Assembly (NCBI GenBank): GCA_024681495.1
Contig: JAILAS010000137.1
Span: forward strand, 1-12,877
Direction: 5' to 3'
DNA length: 12,877 nucleotides
Source: Eubacterium sp.
GTDB lineage: Bacteria; Bacillota; Clostridia; Lachnospirales; Lachnospiraceae
In this document: piece by piece, positions 1-5,502 of the stretch
Position numbering within the stretch: position 1 is the first letter of the stretch
Layout of the letters: each line of letters begins with the position of its first letter
Translations under genes and position numbers: made by a program
Notes under the pieces: model-generated
Seen by the model: the letters and a program-made list of their open reading frames with translations, nothing else
Told to the model about the DNA's origin: nothing
The model's database searches: none

Positions 1-138
1 ATCCACCAGCGCTCCCTTAACCACCTCGGTCACAGTATCACTCTGAATAATCGCAATGAGCACGATAAACACAACCGCAGCAACCACTGCGGGTCCCCAC
101 TCCTTGATAAATTCAGCCACGAAAATCCCCACTCTCAT
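1..138 (-). CDS. Small membrane protein, C-terminal part outside window
   Basis: A minus-strand frame stays open from an ATG at 138 to the window edge, giving the first 46 residues. It begins MRVGIFVAEFIKEWGP and continues with one strongly hydrophobic helix (about residues 17-32, AVVAAVVFIVLIAII) before a more polar stretch. The layout is a short N-terminal amphipathic segment followed by a single membrane span. I do not recognise the family. Small proteins of this shape occur in secretion and pilus loci of Firmicutes, but nothing here proves such a role. The start is not certain: the ATG has only a weak GGAAT-type ribosome site, and an in-frame GTG at codon 7 is an alternative. A near-consensus promoter and a structured leader lie directly upstream, which supports a real gene read in this direction. 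Confidence 0.55.
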   Translation of the reverse strand, partial: MRVGIFVAEFIKEWGPAVVAAVVFIVLIAIIQSDTVTEVVKGALVD

Positions 139-171
139 GAACCGAATTCCATAATATTTTCTGATGAATAA

Positions 172-223
172 CCCGCCCCTGATGCGACGGGCTCCCGCGT
201 TCCCCGGGCGATACCCGGACGCG
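172..223 (-). promoter_or_regulatory. GC-rich two-hairpin 5' leader of the small membrane protein gene
   Basis: Between the minus-strand promoter at 284-312 and the start codon at 138 lies a leader of about 135-140 nt. It contains two adjacent inverted repeats. One is at 196-223: outer arms CGCGT/ACGCG, inner arms CCGGG/CCCGG, 5-nt loop, 3-nt bulge. The other is at 172-191: CCCGCC/GACGGG, with one G-U pair in the RNA. Neither hairpin is followed by a U-run in the minus direction, so they do not look like an intrinsic terminator. The surroundings are AT-rich, so this GC-rich block stands out. I compared it from memory with common riboswitch consensus cores (c-di-GMP-I, c-di-AMP, SAM-I, cobalamin, glycine) and saw no match. 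Confidence 0.45.
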
Positions 224-283
224 GCAAAGATTTAAGAACGAACGCTAAGATTTGATGTGGTATTGCGCTCGTCTTGTAAACGT

Positions 284-312
284 ATTATATACTAATGCAT
301 TCGTTTTGTAAA
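284..312 (-). promoter_or_regulatory. Sigma-A type promoter reading leftwards
   Basis: On the minus strand there is a -35 TTTACA (307-312) and a perfect -10 TATAAT (284-289) with a spacer of exactly 17 bp. An A/T tract upstream of the -35 could act as an UP element. Transcription would start near 277 and run through the two-hairpin leader into the small membrane protein gene. The promoter sits just after the stop codon of the upstream minus-strand gene, so the small gene probably has its own transcript. Confidence 0.75.
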
Positions 313-323
313 GTGTTACTTTT

Positions 324-920
324 TTAAAAAAAATATCCCGTTGGCAGAAACCCGGTAATAACAACGATCCAGACGATTATTCCAATATACTCAAGGACCC
401 TTCTGACCGGATATGTATTGCGTACGTCATGCATCACGGTCAGTTCATCCAGCCGTCCTGTTATAAGAACGCTTCTGCGATAACGCTCATACCGGTCGGG
501 CTCCGCATTGCCGGCCGGGCCGCCGGAGCGGCCGGCAACTTCCAAATCCTCCCTCGCAAACCCGTACACGTCGAGGAGGCTCGCGCCCTTCGTCCCGTAG
601 CCGTATCCCGTCTGCGGCCGGCCTTCCCAGCCCAGCTCCCTGAGCCTTGCGGCGATTCTCCTCGCCGCCTCTTCGCCGCTTTTCTCCAGAATCCCCGTCT
701 CCCGGATGTCAGTCAAAGCGCAGTAGCTCCCCTCGCCCAACGGGTAGACCCTCATGTACATCCCCGACAGAACGGACAATATCTCCGCATCAAACTCTCC
801 GCCCGGCACCGCCCGCTCACCCGACAGACTCTTTACCTTATTTACATTGACAAGCACCACGCTCCCATCCTCGCAGAGCCTGTCACAGTCCCTGAAGAAA
901 TCCTCCCTGTTATTTTCCAT
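324..920 (-). CDS. Degenerate GGDEF-like protein with C-terminal membrane anchor
   Basis: A 198-residue protein. I start it at the ATG at 920 because AAAGGAGGG lies 6 nt upstream; a longer frame upstream has no such site. Residues about 20-126 follow the GGDEF pattern in order. VVLVNVNKVKSLS (21-33) stands where cyclases have the LDIDHFKxIND strand. VYPLGEGSYCAL (58-69) stands where the RxGGDEFxxLL hairpin would be. AARRIAARLREL (85-96) matches the following helix, and a TGYGYG strand matches the SIG strand. The signature has become GEGSY, with no DxLT segment and no RxxD inhibitory site, so diguanylate cyclase activity is very unlikely. A Gly/Pro-rich linker follows, then a C-terminal membrane helix (about 172-195). 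The protein would be tail-anchored with the domain in the cytoplasm. Membership is a fold-level inference by eye and could be wrong. Confidence 0.6.
   Translation of the reverse strand: MENNREDFFRDCDRLCEDGSVVLVNVNKVKSLSGERAVPGGEFDAEILSVLSGMYMRVYPLGEGSYCALTDIRETGILEKSGEEAARRIAARLRELGWEGRPQTGYGYGTKGASLLDVYGFAREDLEVAGRSGGPAGNAEPDRYERYRRSVLITGRLDELTVMHDVRNTYPVRRVLEYIGIIVWIVVITGFLPTGYFF
508..538. repeat. 10-bp perfect GC-rich inverted repeat inside coding linker
   Basis: Arms TTGCCGGCCG (508-517) and CGGCCGGCAA (529-538) are exact reverse complements separated by 11 nt. The repeat lies in the part of the degenerate GGDEF gene that encodes the low-complexity linker (AGRSGGPAGN) between the GGDEF-like domain and the membrane tail. 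In RNA it would form a very stable hairpin. Confidence 0.6.
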
Positions 921-945
921 TTCAACCCTCCTTTGCTCCGAACAC

Positions 946-974
946 TTGCAAAATAGCGCGTTTTCGGATAACAT
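946..974 (+). promoter_or_regulatory. Probable promoter of the CNNM/CorC-family gene
   Basis: TTGCAA (946-951) and TAACAT (969-974) are separated by 17 bp, about 40 nt upstream of the plus-strand start at 1020. The -35 is good and the -10 moderate. The site lies in the 99-bp gap between the divergent genes; I found no equally good promoter for the minus-strand gene in this gap. Confidence 0.4.
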
Positions 975-1019
975 ATCCCTAAGTTTGTAATTTTTTAGAA
1001 AAGGATGTGACCTTACAAA

Positions 1020-2285
1020 TTGGACCAATCCCTTACAATACGTTTTATTTGTCTTATAATACTGATTTTCCTATCCGGCTTTTTCTCCGCAGCGGAGACA
1101 GCCCTTACCACGGCAAACCGGATTCGCATAAAAACCCTCGCCGAGGAGGGCAACCGTCGCGCCGGTCGTCTTATGAAGATATATGAAGACAGGCACGGAA
1201 TGCTCGGTACCATCCTGGTTGGCAACAACATCGTCAACCTCTCGGCGTCTTCACTTTCCACCACACTTGCAATCGACCTTTTGGGAAGCTACGGCGCGGG
1301 AGTCGCCACCTTCATCATCACCTTTGTGATCCTGGTTTTGGGCGAGATTTCCCCGAAGACCATTGCTACCATTCACGCGGAGAAGATCTCTCTGACGGTC
1401 AGCGGAATAATCGCCGCCTTAATGATCATCCTCTTCCCCATCGTGAAGGTCGTTAACTTCGTTTCGAACGGCGTGCTCAGGCTCATGCGCATCGACCCCC
1501 ACGCCCAGAAGGCGGCCATCACCGAGGGCGAGCTGCGCACCATCGTGAACGAGAGCCACCAGGACGGAGTCATCGAGGAGGACGAGAGGGACATGATCTA
1601 CAATCTCTTCCACTTCAACGACTCTCTGGCCAAGGAGATAATGGTCCCCCGAATCGACATGATCTCGATAAGCGTGGACGCCGGCTACGACGAGCTGATG
1701 AACCTCTACAGGGCAAACATGCTCACCAGGTTCCCCGTCTACGAGGAAAATCCCGAGAACATCGTCGGCTTCATAAATATGAAGGATATACTGCTTCTGG
1801 AAAACGAAGAGGAATTCGACATTGTCGGGATTATCCGCACGCCCTACTACACGCACGAGCACAAGAACACTGCCGAGCTCATGATAGAGATGCGCGACAA
1901 CCACGTTAACATCGCAATCGTGCTGGACGAGTACGGCGACGCGGCCGGAATGATCACCATGGAGGACCTCCTCGAGGAGATTGTCGGGGAGATAAGGGAC
2001 GAGTACGACGACGACGAGAAGGATCCCATCCGCGAGATCTCGGAGAACATCTTCGAGGCCGACGGAAAGACCAACCTCGACGACATAAACGACGCGCTGG
2101 GACTCTCTTTAGACTCCGAGGACTACGACACCCTGGGCGGCTTCGTCATCGGACTGAGTCAGGAATTCCCCAAAGAGAACGACGAGTACGAGGTCGAAAA
2201 CATATTAATACGTGTGGAAAAAATGGAAAACAACCGGGTGGAGAGGGTCAGAATCACCCTTGGGGATGCCCCGGTTTCCGAGTGA
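1020..2285 (+). CDS. CNNM/CorC (hemolysin-family) Mg2+ transporter
   Basis: A 421-residue membrane protein of the DUF21-CBS-CBS-CorC_HlyC family, whose characterised members are linked to Mg2+/Co2+ export. The N-terminal DUF21 domain (about 1-180) has several membrane helices and the hallmarks SAAETALT near residue 23, GNNIVN and GEISPKT. Two CBS motifs follow (about 200-265 and 270-330; EIMVPRIDM and MITMEDLLEEIVGEI are typical). After an acidic stretch DEYDDDEKD comes the C-terminal CorC_HlyC domain (about 338-415) with YDTLGGF. Length and order are normal and no hallmark is missing. The start must be the TTG at 1020: an in-frame stop at 1008 excludes earlier codons, and the resulting N terminus fits the family. 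The AAAAGGAT ribosome site is further away than ideal, so translation may be modest. 'Hemolysin' is a historical label; ion transport is the likely function. Confidence 0.93.
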   Translation: MDQSLTIRFICLIILIFLSGFFSAAETALTTANRIRIKTLAEEGNRRAGRLMKIYEDRHGMLGTILVGNNIVNLSASSLSTTLAIDLLGSYGAGVATFIITFVILVLGEISPKTIATIHAEKISLTVSGIIAALMIILFPIVKVVNFVSNGVLRLMRIDPHAQKAAITEGELRTIVNESHQDGVIEEDERDMIYNLFHFNDSLAKEIMVPRIDMISISVDAGYDELMNLYRANMLTRFPVYEENPENIVGFINMKDILLLENEEEFDIVGIIRTPYYTHEHKNTAELMIEMRDNHVNIAIVLDEYGDAAGMITMEDLLEEIVGEIRDEYDDDEKDPIREISENIFEADGKTNLDDINDALGLSLDSEDYDTLGGFVIGLSQEFPKENDEYEVENILIRVEKMENNRVERVRITLGDAPVSE

Positions 2286-2332
2286 TATTATAAATCAAAA
2301 GATATCAAACATCAACAACTCAAACTTACTTC

Positions 2333-2372
2333 AAAAAAACGACCGGGCCAAAAGCCCGGTCATCTTTTATTC
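2333..2372. terminator. Bidirectional intrinsic terminator
   Basis: A perfect 8-bp stem GACCGGGC/GCCCGGTC (2341-2348 and 2354-2361) encloses a 5-nt loop. On the plus strand it is followed by ATCTTTTATT. On the minus strand it is followed by a run of seven T, the complement of the A-run before the stem. It lies between the stops of two convergent genes (2285 and 2409) and should terminate both, most strongly the minus-strand dehydrogenase transcript. Confidence 0.9.
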
Positions 2373-2408
2373 GTATCTTATACCCTAGCAAGTATTTATA
2401 CTCTTGGA

Positions 2409-3182
2409 TTAGATGCAGGTGTATCCACCGTCAACGGGGATCATAACGCCGCTTACATATGTGCTGGCGGGTGCTGCAAGGAATACAACGGCCGAATCAA
2501 GCTCGCCCTCGTTTCCGTAACGCTCCATGGGGATCATCCACTTAGCGTTCTCCTGGAAGAACTCAGAGTCAAGAGTCTCCTTGGTGAGCGGTGTGTAGAA
2601 GTATCCGGGGCAGATAGCGTTTACGGTGATGCCCTTCTTGCTCCACTCGCCTGCGAGTGCACGGGTAAGGTTAACAACACCACCCTTGGCTGCGTGATAG
2701 GGAGCAGAACCAAGAGCCTTGTTTCCTACGAGACCGTACATGGAAGCGATGTTGATGATGCGGCCATAGCCTGCGGGAAGCATAGCCTGCTTAGCAACCT
2801 CACGAGCCATCTTGAAAGTACCGAAGAGGTCGATCTGAACCTCCTGATCGAACTGATCGTCGGTGATATCCTCAGCGTTGGCAACAGCACCGGTACCTGC
2901 ATTGTTTACAAGGATGTCGATGCGGCCAAACTTATCCATAATCTCCTTAACTGCCTCGCCAACCCTTGCGGTGTCGGTGATATCGCAGGTAACGCCGATT
3001 GCCTCAACGCCAAACTCCTTAGCGATTTCTGCTGCGTTAGCGTCTACCTTCTCCTTACGACGAGCGAGGCAAACGATGTTTGCTCCCTGATTGGCGAGTG
3101 CCTTAGCCATCTGTACGCCAAGTCCGGTCGAGCAACCGGTAACAACAGCTACCTGTCCTTTGAGATCGAAATAGTTTTTCAT
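2409..3182 (-). CDS. Short-chain dehydrogenase/reductase (SDR)
   Basis: A 257-residue classical SDR oxidoreductase, cytosolic, NAD(P)-dependent. Visible are the cofactor loop TGCSTGLG (15-22), NNAG (93-96), catalytic Ser147, Tyr162 and Lys166 (YHAAK), CPGYFYTP after the active site, and a C-terminal SGVMIPVDGGY. Two Arg (ARR, 40-42) follow strand 2, where NAD enzymes usually carry Asp, which suggests NADP(H). The Asn of the N-S-Y-K tetrad appears to be Asp118 (VQIDLFGTF); gluconate 5-dehydrogenase-like members show Asp there, making sugar-acid chemistry one option. The substrate cannot be read from sequence; FabG-like or hydroxysteroid enzymes are alternatives. AAGGAGG lies 10 nt before the ATG. 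Codons are richer in GCT, GTT and CGT than in neighbouring genes, a sign of high expression. It is monocistronic, with its own promoter and terminator. Confidence 0.9.
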   Translation of the reverse strand: MKNYFDLKGQVAVVTGCSTGLGVQMAKALANQGANIVCLARRKEKVDANAAEIAKEFGVEAIGVTCDITDTARVGEAVKEIMDKFGRIDILVNNAGTGAVANAEDITDDQFDQEVQIDLFGTFKMAREVAKQAMLPAGYGRIINIASMYGLVGNKALGSAPYHAAKGGVVNLTRALAGEWSKKGITVNAICPGYFYTPLTKETLDSEFFQENAKWMIPMERYGNEGELDSAVVFLAAPASTYVSGVMIPVDGGYTCI

Positions 3183-3218
3183 GTCTGGATGTCCTCCTTA
3201 AATTAAAATATCCATTTA

Positions 3219-3236
3219 TCCGTCACCTCTGACGGA
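3219..3236 (-). promoter_or_regulatory. Hairpin in the 5' leader of the SDR gene
   Basis: TCCGTCA (3219-3225) and TGACGGA (3230-3236) form a perfect 7-bp stem with a 4-nt loop. It falls in the roughly 60-nt leader between the SDR promoter and its ribosome site, near the expected 5' end of the mRNA. It could stabilise the transcript or be an operator; no U-run follows it, so it is not a terminator. Confidence 0.45.
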
Positions 3237-3249
3237 CTGTCCATCTATC

Positions 3250-3278
3250 ATTTTATTTTTTCATCTCACCAATATCAA
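3250..3278 (-). promoter_or_regulatory. Sigma-A promoter of the SDR gene
   Basis: On the minus strand TTGATA (3273-3278) and TAAAAT (3250-3255) are separated by exactly 17 bp. Transcription would begin near 3243, about 60 nt upstream of the SDR start codon. Both boxes are one mismatch from consensus. Confidence 0.75.
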
Positions 3279-3334
3279 GTGGCTGATTATTCAGTTTTTG
3301 ATTTACGGTTATGCAAAAGCGGGCGTCTATTTGA

Positions 3335-3363
3335 TTGAATTTTAACAAAGTGTATTGTAAAAT
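3335..3363 (+). promoter_or_regulatory. Sigma-A promoter of the MgtC-family gene
   Basis: TTGAAT (3335-3340) and TAAAAT (3358-3363) are separated by exactly 17 bp, giving a start near 3370 and a leader of about 30 nt before the ATG at 3401. It diverges from the SDR promoter, with about 57 bp between the two -35 boxes. Confidence 0.7.
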
Positions 3364-3400
3364 GAACACGTATGAAAGGATATGGAGGGAGGGTGAATTT

Positions 3401-4120
3401 ATGTCTAAGCTCATTATGTTTCTGAACATGGATGGACTCATCCATTTTTCCACCACCGCCGAATTTGCATTAAGAATCGTCATCGCAGGAATCTGCGGAT
3501 TCATCATAGGACTCGAGAGGGGCTACCACCAGAAGGCCGCCGGCGTGCGCACACACGTTATCGTGAGCTGTGCCTCCGCCCTGCTGATGCTCATCTCCAA
3601 GTACGGATTCCTCGACATGCCGTTCTTCGACGGGGCTTCGGACGCGGATCCCGCCAGGATTGCCGCCCAGGTGGTTACCGGCATATCGTTCCTCGGCGCG
3701 GGCGTCATCTTCAAGGACGGAAACGCCATCAAGGGACTCACCACCGCCGCCGGGATATGGTCGACGGCCGCCATCGGACTCTCGATAGGCGCGGGAATGT
3801 ACCTGATAGGCATCTTCGTCACCGCCATGCTCACGATATACATGCTGGTGATGCACAAGTTCCCCATCGGCAGGGACGCCCTCATGGACTACCGGCTGCT
3901 GGTGACCGTCAGCACGCGCGACGACTACTACCCCGTAATAAAGGATCGGGCAGCAATGTGGAACGCCGAGGTGAACAGCTTCAACTGCAGGCGCGAAAGC
4001 GACGGATCCACTACATACACATTGAACCTTAAGGCATCGACCCCAATAAAAGACGAAGACGTGAGTGCGTTCATGAACTCTGACGAGAACATCGTCTTCA
4101 TAGGTTCCGAGGAAGTGTAA
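3401..4120 (+). CDS. MgtC/SapB-family membrane protein
   Basis: A 239-residue protein with the MgtC membrane domain (about 18-155). GLERGYHQKAAGVRTH follows the first helix, then AAQVVTGISFLGAGVI and KGLTTAAGIWSTAAIG, all family signatures. A cytoplasmic C-terminal domain of about 75 residues follows, resembling the ACT-like tail of MgtC. Family members are linked to adaptation to low Mg2+ and, in Salmonella, to F-ATPase modulation; most members in non-pathogens have no assigned role. I start at 3401 because GGAGGGAGGG lies 7 nt upstream. An in-frame ATG at 3362 overlaps the promoter -10 box and is not used. No clear intrinsic terminator follows. It lies near the CNNM/CorC gene, so two Mg2+-linked membrane proteins occur within 3 kb, though not in one operon. 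Confidence 0.92.
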   Translation: MSKLIMFLNMDGLIHFSTTAEFALRIVIAGICGFIIGLERGYHQKAAGVRTHVIVSCASALLMLISKYGFLDMPFFDGASDADPARIAAQVVTGISFLGAGVIFKDGNAIKGLTTAAGIWSTAAIGLSIGAGMYLIGIFVTAMLTIYMLVMHKFPIGRDALMDYRLLVTVSTRDDYYPVIKDRAAMWNAEVNSFNCRRESDGSTTYTLNLKASTPIKDEDVSAFMNSDENIVFIGSEEV

Positions 4121-4128
4121 TATACGGA

Positions 4129-4162
4129 CTTTTTACGCAAAGTAAGGGCTTTTAGCGCAAGG
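4129..4162 (+). repeat. Two 14-bp direct repeats, 20-bp period, upstream of signalling operon
   Basis: CTTTTTACGCAAAG (4129-4142) and CTTTTAGCGCAAGG (4149-4162) match at 11 of 14 positions and start 20 bp apart, close to two helical turns. The second unit ends 4 bp before the putative -35 of the signalling operon. Spacing and position suit binding of a dimeric activator, but no regulator is identified. Confidence 0.35.
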
Positions 4163-4166
4163 TCTG

Positions 4167-4195
4167 TTGATTTTAACTCTCTTACAGTAAATAAT
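4167..4195 (+). promoter_or_regulatory. Possible promoter of the c-di-GMP signalling operon
   Basis: TTGATT (4167-4172) and AATAAT (4190-4195) are separated by 17 bp, placing a transcript start near 4202, about 30 nt before the ATG at 4233. The -10 is imperfect, which would fit an activated promoter using the direct repeats just upstream. Confidence 0.4.
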
Positions 4196-4232
4196 TGTCT
4201 GAGAATGCGAGTTATTTATTGGAGAGTATGAA

Positions 4233-5498
4233 ATGAATGCACATTCCACATTAAACAAACAATTAGACACCGACGAACGGCTTTCCATCCTTATTGTCGA
4301 CGACGACAAGCTTACACTTAAGCTTCTCAAGCACGAGCTCTCTGACCTCTTCGACTTAAGGCTGGCTACGTCCGGAAAGGAGGCTCTGAGCATCATCTCG
4401 CGCGAGAAGCCCACGATGATAATGACCGACCTTTCCATGCCAGGGATGAACGGTTCCGAGCTTATAAACACCATCAAGGAAGACCCCGAAACGTCGGACA
4501 TCCCTTACATAATTACCACGGGTAATATCGACGATCTTACCGAGGCCGAGGGCCTCGAACATGGCGCCGCCGATTTCATCCGCAAGCCCTTCGACCTCAC
4601 CGTACTCAGACAAAGGGTCATCCGTGTGGCCGAAGACACCAGAGAGAAGAACGATCTCAAGGATATCGCAGACAAAGACCCCCTCACCGGAGCCTTTACG
4701 AGAAGATATCTCACCGATTACATAAACGCCCTCCCCAAGGGGGAAAACGGCGTATTTTCCGTGCTCGACCTAGACCACTTCAAGTCCGTAAACGACAGGT
4801 TCGGACACAGGGAAGGCGACACCGTAATTCGTAATTTCTATACCATTATACGCAAGCTCACCAGGCAGGATGACGTTATCGCCCGCATCGGCGGAGACGA
4901 ATTCGCCCTCTGGTTCGGCGGATGCGATAAGAAGTCCATCATCTCCAGGAGACTTTCGCGTATAATCAACATAACTATGAAGGAGCTGTGGACCTACGGC
5001 ATAACCGTGTCCATAGGAGCCGCGATAATGCCCGAGGACGGATCCGAGTTCGAGACCCTCTATCAGCGGGCCGACGAGGCGCTCTATCATATAAAGAACA
5101 CCGGAAAGTGCTCCTACGAGTTCTATTCGGACATGATGACACAAAAGAAGAAGCCCGCATTGCACACCGGTGCGATGTTGGTGGGCAGGGAGGATTTCTC
5201 GCAGATATGCGACTACCTCGCGCGCGGACACGAGCGCTATGGTTTCAACGCATCCATAGCCATGTTCTCTTTCGAGAAGGCCACGCCGGAGCTCCCCGGC
5301 CCGGACGAGTTGGACTTCATCCGTTCATCCCTTCGGAGCTCGGATGTGGTAATGCAATACTCCGGTTCCCGTTTTGCTGTGCTGCTTACGGGGGCGGACC
5401 CCGAAGGAAGCCGTGTGGTCGCCAGGCGCATCTCCAAAAATTGGAATGAATCACACCAGGACGAACCGCTCGAATACACCATAAGCAGCATTTCCTAA
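4233..5498 (+). CDS. Response regulator diguanylate cyclase, REC-GGDEF plus degenerate GGDEF
   Basis: A 421-residue cytoplasmic protein, first gene of a three-gene operon. The receiver (about 17-135) has the acid pair at 23-24, phospho-acceptor Asp66, Thr96 and Lys118. The GGDEF domain (about 148-300) begins with DPLTG and contains LDLDHFKSVNDRFGHREGD, intact GGDEF at 220-224 and an RxxD product-inhibition site (Arg211, Asp214) at the correct 5-residue spacing. It should therefore make cyclic-di-GMP and be feedback-inhibited. Residues about 315-421 form an unusual extension that follows the GGDEF pattern again: NASIAMFSFEKA, then SSDVVMQYSGSRFAVLL where the signature would be, ending at YTISSIS, the position of the SIG strand. 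This half is degenerate and stops short. The start has GGAGAG 6 nt upstream. There is no DNA-binding domain, so output is the second messenger. Phosphate presumably comes from the two kinases downstream. Confidence 0.92.
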   Translation: MNAHSTLNKQLDTDERLSILIVDDDKLTLKLLKHELSDLFDLRLATSGKEALSIISREKPTMIMTDLSMPGMNGSELINTIKEDPETSDIPYIITTGNIDDLTEAEGLEHGAADFIRKPFDLTVLRQRVIRVAEDTREKNDLKDIADKDPLTGAFTRRYLTDYINALPKGENGVFSVLDLDHFKSVNDRFGHREGDTVIRNFYTIIRKLTRQDDVIARIGGDEFALWFGGCDKKSIISRRLSRIINITMKELWTYGITVSIGAAIMPEDGSEFETLYQRADEALYHIKNTGKCSYEFYSDMMTQKKKPALHTGAMLVGREDFSQICDYLARGHERYGFNASIAMFSFEKATPELPGPDELDFIRSSLRSSDVVMQYSGSRFAVLLTGADPEGSRVVARRISKNWNESHQDEPLEYTISSIS

Positions 5499-5502
5499 GA
5501 AC

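Noticed and set aside
172..223. Hairpins read as a terminator for the GGDEF-like gene
   Set aside because: They lie downstream of a strong promoter pointing the same way and lack a U-run, so a leader structure is the better reading.
139..277. c-di-GMP-I or c-di-AMP riboswitch in the leader of the small membrane protein
   Set aside because: The conserved core segments I know for these classes (such as CACGCACAGGGCAAA or GGGGUGAAUC-like stretches) are not present.
800..812. GGEF-like residues (PGGEFDAE) near residue 40 of the GGDEF-like protein as a possible active GGEEF signature
   Set aside because: They fall too close to the first strand and before the helix that should precede the signature hairpin; the structural position is taken by LGEGSY about 20 residues later.
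429..956. Plus-strand open frame of 175 codons
   Set aside because: It is antisense to the GGDEF-like gene, has no ribosome site, and its translation is Pro/Arg-rich and low in hydrophobic structure, as expected for a shadow frame in GC-rich DNA.
921..1028. N-terminal extension of the GGDEF-like protein starting at 1028
   Set aside because: The extension has no ribosome site and would run through the divergent promoter region, while the ATG at 920 has a strong AAAGGAGGG at ideal spacing.
4536..4556. Inverted repeat CGAGGCC/GGCCTCG inside the cyclase gene
   Set aside because: It lies within conserved REC coding sequence where codon choice explains it, and no regulatory context such as a start, stop or U-run is near.
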